Source: CAZZKG01 sp964654825
GTDB taxonomy: Bacteria; Gemmatimonadota; CAZMKB01
Reading direction: 5' to 3'
Length of the DNA stretch: 56,059 bases
Assembly: GCA_964654825.1 (NCBI GenBank)
Contig: CAZZKG010000017.1
Span: 1 to 56,059 of the forward strand
This document shows positions 24,310 to 33,340 of this stretch, piece by piece. Within the stretch, counting starts at the first letter, position 1. The number at the start of each line of letters is the position of its first letter. Below the pieces are notes generated by a model, which searched no databases, was not told the DNA's origin, and saw only the letters and a list, made by a program, of their open reading frames with translations. The translations under genes and the position numbers were made by a program.

Positions 24310-25569
24310 TTACTGTATCACCCCCTCTCGAAATAAGCCTTTGAAAATATTNNNNNNNNNNNNNNNNNNNNNNNNNNNNNNNNNNNNNNNNNNNNNNNNN
24401 NNNNNNNNNNNNNNNNNNNNNNNNNNNNNNNNNNNNNNNNNNNNNNNNNNNTCCGAAGCCATGACCGGTGCACCGCTCAGCTTCTCGACACCCTTCACGC
24501 TCGCAACCGGCCCCACCAGGCTGATGCGTGCTCCCATCCGGGCGAGCTCGACAGCGTGGAGAAACCGATTCTCAAAAATGGACTCTTTGATGGAACTCTC
24601 ACCGGGGATGAGCGTTGCCATTGCCATGAACTGGGCCTGCATATCGGTTGGAAATCCCGGATACTGAGTAGCCTCAACAGAAAAAGACTCGAGCTGCCCG
24701 GGCCCTTCGCATGCGACCGAGAATCCTTTCTCGTACGTCTCGATCTCTACCCCGATTCTCTTCAGAATATTCAGAACGGATTCGAGGTGTGAGGGATTAC
24801 ATTTCTCGATCAGCACTTCCCCACCCGTCATGACGGCCGCTACACCGAAGGTACCCGCTTCTATCCGGTCGGGAAAGACATCGTATTGGGTGGGGACCAG
24901 CTCCTCACGGCCTCGGATCGTGATTACGGGGGAACCGTCACCTTCGATGTCTCCACCCATCGAGCGGATAAAACCGGCCACATCCTCGACTTCCGGTTCC
25001 ATTGCGGCCCCGTGAATTACCGTTGTCCCGCCGGCCCTGGCGGCGGCCATCATGGTATTTATCGTAGCTCCCACGCTGGAACCCCTGGCCCCGCTGAGTT
25101 CCATCGATGAGCCGGTCAATTGTTCGACCTGTGCTTCGATGTATCCGTGTACGATATCTATTTCGGCCCCGAGCGCCCTCAACCCTTTCAGGTGCAGGTT
25201 TACCGGACGTGCTCCAATCGTGCAGCCTCCGGGCAGCGACACTCGCGCTTTCCTCATCACCGCGACCAGGGGTCCGAGAACGTAATACGACGCCCTCATT
25301 TTTCTCACCAGATCATACGGAGCTTCAAAACCATCGAAATCCGAAGTATCGATTACAACCGAGTTTGAATCGAACCTGACTTTGACACCGAGATTCTCCA
25401 GGACACGTGCCATCGAGTAGACATCCTGGAGCCCGGGGACATTCCCTATCCTGGTTGTGCCGCGGGTAAGGAGGGATGCCGCCATTATCGGAAGGCATGA
25501 ATTCTTGGACCCGGATACGTTCACTCGACCTTTGAGAGCTCTTCCCCCTTCTATAACTAATTTATCCAC
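24310..25569 (-). CDS. murA: UDP-N-acetylglucosamine 1-carboxyvinyltransferase, interrupted by gap
   Basis: MurA transfers enolpyruvate from PEP to UDP-GlcNAc, the first committed step of peptidoglycan synthesis. Evidence: GTG 25569 behind GGGAGAG; SGSKNSCLPIMAASLL with the catalytic Lys; the catalytic-loop Cys in LPGGCTIGARPVNLHL; FPTDMQAQFMAM. A 100-N gap removes the segment after PVMAS, including the usual DLRA arginine motif. The end at 24310 assumes the frame passes unchanged through 100 bases. In another frame beyond the gap the sequence reads QRLISRGGDTVKKL, which fits the normal MurA C-terminus better. The true end is therefore unresolved. Confidence 0.9.
   Translation of the reverse strand: MDKLVIEGGRALKGRVNVSGSKNSCLPIMAASLLTRGTTRIGNVPGLQDVYSMARVLENLGVKVRFDSNSVVIDTSDFDGFEAPYDLVRKMRASYYVLGPLVAVMRKARVSLPGGCTIGARPVNLHLKGLRALGAEIDIVHGYIEAQVEQLTGSSMELSGARGSSVGATINTMMAAARAGGTTVIHGAAMEPEVEDVAGFIRSMGGDIEGDGSPVITIRGREELVPTQYDVFPDRIEAGTFGVAAVMTGGEVLIEKCNPSHLESVLNILKRIGVEIETYEKGFSVACEGPGQLESFSVEATQYPGFPTDMQAQFMAMATLIPGESSIKESIFENRFLHAVELARMGARISLVGPVASVKGVEKLSGAPVMASXXXXXXXXXXXXXXXXXXXXXXXXXXXXXXXXXXNIFKGLFREGVIQ
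24352..24451. other. Assembly gap of 100 N
   Basis: Exactly 100 N inside murA. The flanks share no obvious overlap. The true length and hence the frame of the murA C-terminus are unknown. Confidence 0.98.
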
Positions 25570-25616
25570 TGTTCTCTCCCGTCCCGCTGATCACTGCAAA
25601 AGTCCTACAGATAGAC

Positions 25617-26501
25617 TCACCGCCGGATAAGCGCGATTCTGTCCCTGCCCGCGAGATCTCTCCTGATGGAAACATTCGTGTAACCAAACTCCTTCATCAG
25701 CTCCTTCACCGGATCAGCCTGGTTATCGCCTATCTCGCAGATGAGTAGTCCCGGACTCCGGAGGTGATTACCGCTGTTGTGGACCAGGGATGTTATGTGC
25801 TCCAGACCCGTCTCGCCCGTCATAAGAGCGAGGCGCGGTTCATGATCCTTCACCTCACCGGGCAGTGACCCGAATTCGCCAGTGCTCACATAGGGCGGAT
25901 TCGAAACGATGATATGAAACGTTTCGTCCTCCCGTATGCAATCGAACATATCACCGCAGCGTAACTCGATCAGCGATTCAAATCCGTACTGCTTCGAATT
26001 CTCCCGAGCCACCTCGAGGGCTTCCCGGGAGATATCGGTTGCGATGATTCTGAGTTCCCTTCCGGGAGATAACGCATTCAGCAGAGCTATTGAAATCGAT
26101 CCTGAACCTGTCCCCAGATCCAGTAGACGGAGATCATCACTGCACCCGTTAAACCTCCCACCTCCGACCTCGCCCATGATCGTGTCAACCAGGACCTCGG
26201 TCTCGGGTCGGGGGATAAGCACGTTCTCATTGACCTTCAGAGTCACATTGTAGAAATCAGTCGTGCCCGTTATATACTGAATAGGGACTCCTCGAAGCCT
26301 CTTCATTAAAGTTTCATAATACTCATGAGCTTTTATTCCATCAACCGCATCTAGAGAGTTACAGATGAGATCGAGTTTGTCCCTCGATAAGACGAAAGAC
26401 AGTAACAGCTCTGCATTCATCCTGGCGTTTTCACCATCACACGCCTCGAGTCTGCGAATTCCTTCATTGAGCAATTTTCGAATGGTAAGGATCTCGGTCA
26501 C
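25617..26501 (-). CDS. prmC: Peptide chain release factor N5-glutamine methyltransferase
   Basis: PrmC/HemK (294 aa) methylates the Gln of the GGQ motif in release factors RF1 and RF2. An N-terminal helical domain (about 1-85) precedes a Rossmann methyltransferase with SAM motif LLDLGTGSGSISIAL and the canonical catalytic tetrapeptide in IVSNPPYVST. GTG 26501 start. It lies 14 bases downstream of prfA, the gene for its substrate, a widely conserved pairing. Confidence 0.93.
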   Translation of the reverse strand: MTEILTIRKLLNEGIRRLEACDGENARMNAELLLSFVLSRDKLDLICNSLDAVDGIKAHEYYETLMKRLRGVPIQYITGTTDFYNVTLKVNENVLIPRPETEVLVDTIMGEVGGGRFNGCSDDLRLLDLGTGSGSISIALLNALSPGRELRIIATDISREALEVARENSKQYGFESLIELRCGDMFDCIREDETFHIIVSNPPYVSTGEFGSLPGEVKDHEPRLALMTGETGLEHITSLVHNSGNHLRSPGLLICEIGDNQADPVKELMKEFGYTNVSIRRDLAGRDRIALIRR

Positions 26502-26515
26502 GGGGAAATCCGGGC

Positions 26516-27577
26516 TCAGTGCAGCATCAATTCTTTGCGTTCTTCAAGTCTCAGCGCTTCGATAAGCTCGTCCAGATCACCATCGAGGATTTCCGCTAAT
26601 CGGTGGAGATTTAGGTTTATTCTATGGTCGGTTACCCGGTTCTGCAGATAGTTATAGGTACGGATCTTTGCACTCCTGTCGCCGGTTGAGATCTGGCTTC
26701 TCCTTATTTCTGCCCGGTCTTTTTCCTGCTCCTGCATCATCTTGTCGAATAATCGTGATCTCAGTACTTTCATCGCTTTGGCCTTGTTCTTGTGCTGTGA
26801 TTTTTCATCCTGACATGTGACAACGATACCGGTCGGTACGTGTGTAATCCTTACCGCAGAATCGGTGGTGTTGACGCTCTGCCCACCGGGCCCCGAGGAT
26901 CTGAAGACATCGACCTTCAGGTCATTTTCATGGATTACCACCTCCACATCCTCGGCATCTGCAAGAACAGCGACGGTGGCGGCCGACGTGTGGATTCTCC
27001 CGCTGGTTTCGGTTTCAGGGACTCTCTGAACCCGGTGCACTCCGCTCTCGAACTTCAGGCTTCCGTAAGCATTCTCTCCCTTTACCAGGAAGATGATCTC
27101 CTTGAATCCCCCGATACCGGTGGCATGAGATCCCATGAGCTCGACGGCCCAGTTGCGTTTCTCGGCATACCTGGTATACATTCTGAAAAGATCCTTTGCA
27201 AACAGGGCGGCTTCGTCACCCCCCGTACCGGCTCTGATTTCGACGATGGTGCTCCGACCCTCCAGAGGATCCCTGGGGATGAGTAATTCCTTGAGATGCT
27301 CGATAATGTCCTTTCTTTGTAATTCGAGTGATTCTATTTCATTTTTCGCCATGAGCACAAGCTCGGGATCCTCCTTATCACCGAGCAGTTCGCGGTCGTT
27401 TGTAATCATTTCCTCGATTCTTTTCAGTTCATCGTACTTCTCAACCACTCGTGACGTGTGGGTGTGCTCCTTCAGCAGCTGGGCGTATTTTTGTCTGTCA
27501 CCGATCACGGACTGCTTCAACAGCTGATCCGTGATCTGGTTGTGACGTTCGATGATTTCCTTCACTTTCGCCAGCAT
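26516..27577 (-). CDS. prfA: Peptide chain release factor 1
   Basis: RF1 (353 aa) ends translation at UAA and UAG. It shows the GGQ loop in RSSGPGGQSVNTTDSAVRI and the RF1-type tripeptide PET in VQRVPETETSGRIHTSAATV (RF2 has SPF), plus the N-terminal coiled-coil domain. The start lies 3 bases after rpmE. PrmC, encoded next, methylates its GGQ glutamine. Confidence 0.96.
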   Translation of the reverse strand: MLAKVKEIIERHNQITDQLLKQSVIGDRQKYAQLLKEHTHTSRVVEKYDELKRIEEMITNDRELLGDKEDPELVLMAKNEIESLELQRKDIIEHLKELLIPRDPLEGRSTIVEIRAGTGGDEAALFAKDLFRMYTRYAEKRNWAVELMGSHATGIGGFKEIIFLVKGENAYGSLKFESGVHRVQRVPETETSGRIHTSAATVAVLADAEDVEVVIHENDLKVDVFRSSGPGGQSVNTTDSAVRITHVPTGIVVTCQDEKSQHKNKAKAMKVLRSRLFDKMMQEQEKDRAEIRRSQISTGDRSAKIRTYNYLQNRVTDHRINLNLHRLAEILDGDLDELIEALRLEERKELMLH

Positions 27578-27580
27578 GGA

Positions 27581-27811
27581 TCACTCACCCTGCTTGGGCG
27601 CGCCCTCCTGAGGCTTGATTCCATATTTCCGTCTGAACTGCTCGATTCTTCCAGCCGTATCTACCAGTTTCTGTTTACCGGTAAAGAAAGGATGGCATTT
27701 AGAGCAGATTTCGACACTGATCGCTTCGGTGGTGGAATATGTCTCGAGGACATTTCCACAGGCGCACGTGATCTTGCACGCCACGTACTCGGGATGAATC
27801 CCCTTCTTCAT
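27581..27811 (-). CDS. rpmE: 50S ribosomal protein L31, zinc-binding form
   Basis: L31 (76 aa) begins MKKGIHPEY and carries the zinc cysteines in CACGN and CSKCHPFFTGKQK, so it is the C+ type. The perfect RBS AAGGAGG precedes ATG 27811. First gene of an rpmE-prfA-prmC-murA unit, preceded by a weak terminator of the lnt unit. Confidence 0.95.
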   Translation of the reverse strand: MKKGIHPEYVACKITCACGNVLETYSTTEAISVEICSKCHPFFTGKQKLVDTAGRIEQFRRKYGIKPQEGAPKQGE

Positions 27812-27853
27812 GACATTACCTCCTTGCCCTCAACAGGTTATACAGATAATCAT

Positions 27854-27877
27854 AAAAGCAGGCCAAAGAGACCTGCC
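27854..27877 (-). terminator. Weak rho-independent terminator after lnt
   Basis: Minus strand GGCAGG (27877-27872), short loop, CCTGC (27862-27858), then TTTTATG. It lies between the lnt stop and the rpmE ribosome site. The stem is only 5-6 pairs. Confidence 0.4.
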
Positions 27878-27926
27878 TTCTCATGGGATCAAATCCCCTT
27901 AAAATTAACGAAAACCGGGGAGAAAT

Positions 27927-29423
27927 TCAAGTCGCTTCTTTAATATCGAGGAATCGTCCGATGAGCATTCCCGTTAGCAGTATAAGCAAAGAGGGCAGAA
28001 CAACGATATCACCCAGCCGTGTATAGAGTGTCTTCGTATGGGTGAGGGGCAGTGTGTCGTTAAGGGTTGTCCTGACGAATATACCGGTGGATTTCCTCAC
28101 CCTGCCCATCGGGTCAACGGTGAGCGATACTCCGGTATTTGCGGCCCGGGCAATGGAAATGCGGTTTTCGATGGCCCTGAGAACTACGGCCGATGCGTGC
28201 TGATAGGGTGCGGAAGTCCGCTCGAACCAGGCATCATTTGTGATGTTTACCAGGAAATCGGCCCCTTCCAATCGCCAGCTTCTCGCCAGCTCGGGAAAAA
28301 TGGATTCGAAGCAGATCAGGGTCCCGACATTGAGAGAACCGTATGTGAACATGGTCAGTTCACTGCCGGCTGTGAAATGGCCTCCGCCCAGATCGACATC
28401 TTTCAGAAAATCGAAGTCATCTTCCCAGGGTGTCCTCTCACCGAATGGTACGAGGTGAATCTTCTTGTAGATACGATCACTGAGCCGGCCGGTACTGTCA
28501 TAGGCGAGTGCGATGTTGTACGATCTGTATTCTCCTTTGCGGACCTCATAGTGGGGTGCTCCCAGGATGATCGTGCAGGCCAGTTCTCTCGCCAGATCAG
28601 ACAGCGTTGTCATAGTGATGAGGTCATATTTGAGATAGGTTGGTACCGAGGTTTCAGGCCAGACGATGAGATCAGCGCCGGCCGCATGCACTTCTCGCGT
28701 CTGTTCTGAAAGGATCTCTATGGTACTGTCCTGAAAAGCGGGATCCCACTTGGTATCCTGGTCGAGACCTGGCTGAACAATTCCTACAGAGATGGAACCC
28801 GAGGGTTCGAAAGAATTGAACCGGTACAATCCATAGAATATCACGACCGCGAAAGTGAGGCCGAGGACAGCACAGCTTATAAGCCTGTCCCGGCGGCTCG
28901 TGGCGCGGACAAACACATAGATCAGGACATTGACAATAGCGATCCACAGTGAGATACCGTACGGACCTACCGTATCCGCGAACTGAATGAGTAACGGGAA
29001 GCAGGTGAGAGAATATGACAGCTGGCCCCAGGTGAAAGCAATTTCTCCGATCCCCTTGTAATATTCGAGAAAAACCCAGGAGAACGGGGCCACCACGAGG
29101 GCAAGCCATCGTGATCTCCTCCACAGGTAATAGTGAGTGAAACACCACACGATGCAATAGAGGGTGAGATATATCATGAGCACAAAAAAGCCTGTCCACG
29201 TGAATATGGCTGTCCAGTAAAGAAGGCTCACGTTGTGCACGAGGCCGAGAATGAGGGAGCCGGTGACAACCTCCCGTCTGCTCCCTGCTCTTTCGAGATA
29301 GTACAGCATGGGAACAAGGGCTATGAAAGAAGGAAGAAGCAGATGGAAGGGAGGAAAGGAAAGGGTGAGCAGAATGCCTGACAGAAGAGGAAGATAGCGG
29401 CTGTGCACCTCTGGAAGAGTCAT
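27927..29423 (-). CDS. lnt: Apolipoprotein N-acyltransferase
   Basis: Inner-membrane enzyme (498 aa) that adds the third acyl chain to lipoproteins. Six or more N-terminal membrane helices are followed by a nitrilase-fold periplasmic domain with the catalytic triad: Glu in IVWPETSVP, Lys in IYKKIHLVPFGE, Cys in LICFESIFPELAR. A final membrane helix closes the protein (LPSLLILLTGMLIGRFL). It supports the several lipoproteins in the window. It lies 10 bases after the oxidoreductase gene. Confidence 0.93.
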   Translation of the reverse strand: MTLPEVHSRYLPLLSGILLTLSFPPFHLLLPSFIALVPMLYYLERAGSRREVVTGSLILGLVHNVSLLYWTAIFTWTGFFVLMIYLTLYCIVWCFTHYYLWRRSRWLALVVAPFSWVFLEYYKGIGEIAFTWGQLSYSLTCFPLLIQFADTVGPYGISLWIAIVNVLIYVFVRATSRRDRLISCAVLGLTFAVVIFYGLYRFNSFEPSGSISVGIVQPGLDQDTKWDPAFQDSTIEILSEQTREVHAAGADLIVWPETSVPTYLKYDLITMTTLSDLARELACTIILGAPHYEVRKGEYRSYNIALAYDSTGRLSDRIYKKIHLVPFGERTPWEDDFDFLKDVDLGGGHFTAGSELTMFTYGSLNVGTLICFESIFPELARSWRLEGADFLVNITNDAWFERTSAPYQHASAVVLRAIENRISIARAANTGVSLTVDPMGRVRKSTGIFVRTTLNDTLPLTHTKTLYTRLGDIVVLPSLLILLTGMLIGRFLDIKEAT

Positions 29424-29433
29424 ACTGTATATG

Positions 29434-30450
29434 TTACCTCAGGACGGTCTCGGACCCGGTCTCTGCTGATTTGTATATCGCATCAATCACATCATGGAGG
29501 ACAATCTGCTCATCCACTCGAGGCGGATCGGTTTTCCCCTTCAATACCTCACCGAAATATTCGATCTCGTGCCGGTATGATTCGATGAAGATGTTCTCCT
29601 TGCTCTGAGAGATCTTCGGAGTACTGTCGACAATCTGATTGTCCCTTTTCCTGAATATGCAGAAAGGGTTGAGATGAGCAGAACCGTCTTCACCATATAT
29701 GTTGAGATAGTTATAACCCTCATTAATGTGAAGTCCCCACGAAACCTCAACCGCGATCGTGATATCAACTTCTGTGGTGATAAATGCCATACCTCCATCC
29801 TCGATACCTTCGCGAAGTTTTTCTCCATAGGTGAACGCGGATACCTTTTTCACGCCGGGATATCCGAGGAGCCAGAGACTGACATCGATGAGGTGTATTC
29901 CCATATCGACAAATGCACCCCCACCTGACAGTTCTCGAGAGTATGCCCACGGTTGTCGGAACTGGGTATATTTTTTCTTGATCCAGCCGGTTTTCATATA
30001 CAGGAGCCTGCCGATTTCGCCGCGTTCGATGCGAGTTTTGATGATGGAAGTGTCAAGACGAAATCTGTTGTTAAATGCAACGAGCAGTTTTCTGTCATAT
30101 CCGTGGACGAGTTCTACGATATTTCTCGCCTCAGCCGCATTCAGCGACAGAGGTTTCTCACAGATGACGTCTTTCCCCGACTTCAGCGCTTGAGTCACAA
30201 CCTCGAAATGCAGATGATTCGGAATACAGACATCCACCACATCGATTTCCTCGTCCTGAAGCAGTTCCCGGAAGTTTCCATAAACTTTTTCTATCCCGTA
30301 TCTCTGTGCAACCACTCCGGTCTTCTGCTCGTTACTGTCGCACAATGCCGTGACTTCTATCCCCTTCGTCTTACGATAGGCGGGAAGATGGGCTACCTGA
30401 GCGATTGCACCCACCCCGATTAGCCCAACCCTTATGTTACCCCGGGTCAT
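29434..30450 (-). CDS. Gfo/Idh/MocA-family NAD(P)-dependent oxidoreductase
   Basis: A 338-aa dehydrogenase with an N-terminal Rossmann domain (VGLIGVGAIAQVAHLPAY), the family EKP motif (CEKPLSLNAAE) and a C-terminal alpha/beta substrate domain with GGGAFVDMGIHLIDVSLWLL, including the conserved DxGxH. These enzymes oxidise or reduce sugars, often nucleotide sugars. No sugar genes are adjacent, so the substrate is unknown. ATG 30450 is preferred; GTG 30462 is open. It lies between an unknown gene and lnt. Confidence 0.85.
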   Translation of the reverse strand: MTRGNIRVGLIGVGAIAQVAHLPAYRKTKGIEVTALCDSNEQKTGVVAQRYGIEKVYGNFRELLQDEEIDVVDVCIPNHLHFEVVTQALKSGKDVICEKPLSLNAAEARNIVELVHGYDRKLLVAFNNRFRLDTSIIKTRIERGEIGRLLYMKTGWIKKKYTQFRQPWAYSRELSGGGAFVDMGIHLIDVSLWLLGYPGVKKVSAFTYGEKLREGIEDGGMAFITTEVDITIAVEVSWGLHINEGYNYLNIYGEDGSAHLNPFCIFRKRDNQIVDSTPKISQSKENIFIESYRHEIEYFGEVLKGKTDPPRVDEQIVLHDVIDAIYKSAETGSETVLR

Positions 30451-30467
30451 ATCCAGTATCACTCCGC

Positions 30468-30839
30468 TTAAGAAAATAGTTCGCCCAGCATCTCCGAGAT
30501 CGTTTTAATTATGTCCACCCGCTGCTTTTTCCGGGTCATTGGTTTGAGGTAGGTCATCACGCACTCACCGATCACATCCATTGCCGAAGCGTGCACCAGT
30601 GCCGAAATGTCAACATCATCAGATTTCAACTCCAGGATCGTATCGCTCAGAGAATCGTTATCGATCGAGAGCGCGATATCGGTCGCCTGTTTCCGGTATT
30701 CGTATAACGTTTTTTCGTAAATCGGTTCCGAAAGATGAACGCGCTGTTCATATTTTTCCTTTTCGAGTCTCATCCGGATCGCCCGATCGATCAGATGAAT
30801 GATTTCTTTTTCACCCTGTATCGAATATTTTTTCTTCAT
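30468..30839 (-). CDS. Hypothetical protein, 123 aa
   Basis: Not recognised. A soluble, highly helical and charged protein (MKKKYSIQGEKEIIHLIDRA, EKYEQRVHLSEPIYEKTLYE) with a C-terminal helix ending MLGELFS. There is no signal peptide, membrane helix, Cys cluster or obvious DNA-binding motif. RBS AGGAG stands 6 bases before the ATG. It follows the antiporter gene by 27 bases and precedes the oxidoreductase by 17, so it is probably co-transcribed with both. Confidence 0.7.
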   Translation of the reverse strand: MKKKYSIQGEKEIIHLIDRAIRMRLEKEKYEQRVHLSEPIYEKTLYEYRKQATDIALSIDNDSLSDTILELKSDDVDISALVHASAMDVIGECVMTYLKPMTRKKQRVDIIKTISEMLGELFS

Positions 30840-30866
30840 TTTTCACTCCTGAGGATGAGTAGGATT

Positions 30867-32165
30867 CTACGTGGTCTTTGCCGCTCTCCTTCCCTCTCCA
30901 CCTCTCCTGAATATGGGGACCAGGATGATCGGGGCCATGAGAGTCGTAACGAACGTCATCATGATGGACACTCCAAAAATCGTATTGTCAATGACACCGC
31001 TTGCCAGACCGACCCCGGCGACGATAAGAGCGACTTCTCCCCGGGGGAGCATACCGATCCCGATCCGGAATCCGCCTACCGGGTTAAAACCCACCGCGAG
31101 CGCCGGCAGGCCGCAACCGAACACCTTGCTGATAATTGCCAGGATAGCGATCACCGTGCTGAAAACGAGTGCTGTTTTCATCGCATTGAAGTCGACAAGC
31201 ATACCCATCACAACGAAAAATATCGGGACGAATCCATTGTAGATGGATCTGAGCGACTCTTCGAGTCTCTCCGCGATCTCGGTTTTCGAAAGCGCGAGAC
31301 CTATCATGTAAGCACCTATTATCATCGCAAGGCCGAACATCTCTGTAATGGCGGCGACCAGGAAACACAACCCCAGAGCGAGAACCATCGAGGCTCCCTC
31401 AGACTTGAAAGACTCGATTACGCGGGCGATTCTGTCTGCAAGGAGAATCGATACAACTGTCAACCCCAGCCAGAACCCGAACGCTTTGAGAGCCAGCATG
31501 CCGATTGCCCCCGCGGACACATTACCCGCCCTGGCAATACTGACCACGATGGCAAGGATAAGAATACCCAGAACATCGTCGACGACTGCGCCCGCGAGTA
31601 TGGTTACCCCCTCGGGTGTTGCAATTTTACCGATGTCACTGAGAACCCGTGCTGTAATACCGACCGAGGTAGCCGTCATAATCGCACCCATGAACAGTGC
31701 GGTGGGATCCATAATGGAGCTCGCAAAACCGAAAACAACCGTGGCATAAGCTCCGAGCAGAAATGGAGTCACAACACCGCCTATGGCGATCACCAGAGCA
31801 CGGACACCGTATTTGATGAACTGCTGCAGGTCTGTCTCGAGTCCGGCCACGAAAAGAAGTATCACCACGGCAATCTGGCCCACCACCCAAAGCTCATTGG
31901 ATACCGGAACGGTGACAACCTGAAATCCCTCAGCAAGCTGTGGGAGAGGGAAAAGTGTGTCTAATCCCTCGGCCATCCCCGGTACCGGTATGTGGCTCCC
32001 GAGAGCGTATGGCCCCAGAATCATACCGACAACGAGTTCACCGAGGACCGCAGGCTGCTTGAGATATCTGACGAAGACTTCCGCTGCAATCTTGGCGGCG
32101 AAAAGGATGACAGCAAGCTGTAACACGAGATGGGTCGTGATCTCGAGGAGGTTGCTTTCGTGCAT
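30867..32165 (-). CDS. Cation/proton antiporter, CPA2 (NapA/Kef) family
   Basis: Polytopic inner-membrane protein (432 aa, about 12-13 helices) of the Na+/H+ exchanger domain family. The paired aspartates in AGAVVDDVLGILIL are the ion-binding site of electrogenic CPA2 exchangers. Further motifs are LVVGMILGPYALGS at the start and MLPRGEVALIVAGVGLASGV. No TrkA-N or other cytoplasmic regulatory tail, so it is NapA-like rather than KefB/C-like. RBS GGGAGG before ATG 32165. It probably exchanges Na+ (or K+) for H+. Confidence 0.88.
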   Translation of the reverse strand: MHESNLLEITTHLVLQLAVILFAAKIAAEVFVRYLKQPAVLGELVVGMILGPYALGSHIPVPGMAEGLDTLFPLPQLAEGFQVVTVPVSNELWVVGQIAVVILLFVAGLETDLQQFIKYGVRALVIAIGGVVTPFLLGAYATVVFGFASSIMDPTALFMGAIMTATSVGITARVLSDIGKIATPEGVTILAGAVVDDVLGILILAIVVSIARAGNVSAGAIGMLALKAFGFWLGLTVVSILLADRIARVIESFKSEGASMVLALGLCFLVAAITEMFGLAMIIGAYMIGLALSKTEIAERLEESLRSIYNGFVPIFFVVMGMLVDFNAMKTALVFSTVIAILAIISKVFGCGLPALAVGFNPVGGFRIGIGMLPRGEVALIVAGVGLASGVIDNTIFGVSIMMTFVTTLMAPIILVPIFRRGGEGRRAAKTT

Positions 32166-32208
32166 CCCGGCCTCCCTGGTAGATGTGTATGTCCCTAAGT
32201 GTTAAGAC

Positions 32209-32240
32209 ATTATACTAACGATGAAGAAAACCCGTGTCAA
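32209..32240 (-). promoter_or_regulatory. Possible promoter of the antiporter gene
   Basis: Perfect -10 TATAAT on the minus strand (32214-32209). A TTGACA lies upstream (32240-32235) but the spacer is 20 bases, longer than ideal. Confidence 0.35.
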
Positions 32241-32242
32241 CA

Positions 32243-33229
32243 TTACTGCTCGAAGAGATCGGCGATCTCCACGGCGTTCAAAGCTGCACCTTTTCTCAGA
32301 TTGTCCGCCACCACCCACATGTGGATTCCCCGGTCGACATCCCTGTCCCGCCTCAATCTGCTCACAAAAACCTCATTCAGACCGGAAACTTCCCTGGGAG
32401 TTGTTGCCTGGTTTTGTTCCTCGACAAATCTGACGCCGGGAGTGCCGGAAAGAGCCTCGATCACCTCGCTTTTATCGAGTATCTGTTCGGTTTCCAGATA
32501 AACCGACTCACAGTGGACATTTGCTACGGGGACTCTCACCGCAGTCGCAGAGACCTGCAGTATATCAGCAGATAGGATCTTCCGCGTCTCGCGCATGATC
32601 TTCTCTTCTTCACGGGTGAAGCCGTCATCTAGTATCGTGTCAATGGTAGGCAGGAGGTTGAAGGCGGGTGAATTTCCATCTCGAGTCAGTACGAGCGGCG
32701 TTCCTTCGATTTCGATCCGCGTTTTCTCCCAGAACGCCTCTAAAAAACCTTTGCCGGCACCGGAAGCAGCCTGATATGTTGACACGAGGATCTTCTTCAG
32801 CGGCGACAGCTGGTGAACAGGGAATACGGCCAGAACAAGCTGTATCGTGGAACAGTTGGGATTTGCAATGAGTCCGTGATGAGCGAATGCAGCATCCGGA
32901 TTGACCTGTGGAACGACGAGAGGCACATCAAGATCCATCCTGAATGCTGATGAATTGTCGATTATGATGGGAACCTGTCCTCTCAGACCGGGGATTGCCC
33001 CTCTGGAAACTTCGGAGTCCGTAACGAAATACACAACATCCTGTCCCCTGTACCAGCTCGAGTTGATGTCGACGACATCGAACACTTCATCCCGAACCTG
33101 CATCCTCTCACCTGCTGATCTGCTCGAACCCACAAGGGTCAGCTCAGGACGGTCGTCCCCTTTCTCACAGAGGATCGAGACGAGCTCCTTCCCGACAAGA
33201 CCGGTGGCACCGACCACAGCAACATTCAT
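32243..33229 (-). CDS. asd: Aspartate-semialdehyde dehydrogenase
   Basis: Reduces aspartyl phosphate to aspartate semialdehyde, the branch point for lysine/diaminopimelate, threonine and methionine. At 328 aa it shows the NADP loop GATGLVGKEL, the active-site Cys in IANPNCSTIQLV, the SGAGKGF region and catalytic His in MWVVADN-adjacent sequence near the C-terminus. It follows lysC, the preceding pathway step, by 111 bases, so it belongs functionally to the dapA-dapB-dapL-lysC set. Confidence 0.93.
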   Translation of the reverse strand: MNVAVVGATGLVGKELVSILCEKGDDRPELTLVGSSRSAGERMQVRDEVFDVVDINSSWYRGQDVVYFVTDSEVSRGAIPGLRGQVPIIIDNSSAFRMDLDVPLVVPQVNPDAAFAHHGLIANPNCSTIQLVLAVFPVHQLSPLKKILVSTYQAASGAGKGFLEAFWEKTRIEIEGTPLVLTRDGNSPAFNLLPTIDTILDDGFTREEEKIMRETRKILSADILQVSATAVRVPVANVHCESVYLETEQILDKSEVIEALSGTPGVRFVEEQNQATTPREVSGLNEVFVSRLRRDRDVDRGIHMWVVADNLRKGAALNAVEIADLFEQ

Positions 33230-33340
33230 GACAAAAACCTCCGACTGCGCAATATTCCAGTTGTCCTTCGGTATGGTTGGCTACGGTCCGAATGCACTCC
33301 CGGGGCTACACGGCACACTCCCAGACATTGAATCACGTGT

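Noticed and set aside
24299..24316. Hairpin ACAGT-TTTTTT-ACTGT as a terminator after murA
   Set aside because: The stem is AT-rich and 5 pairs, with no T tail after it; too weak to call.
30735..31964. 409-aa plus-strand frame opposite the antiporter gene
   Set aside because: It is the shadow of a well-supported transporter; composition is rich in His, Arg and Asp with no fold, signal or ribosome site.
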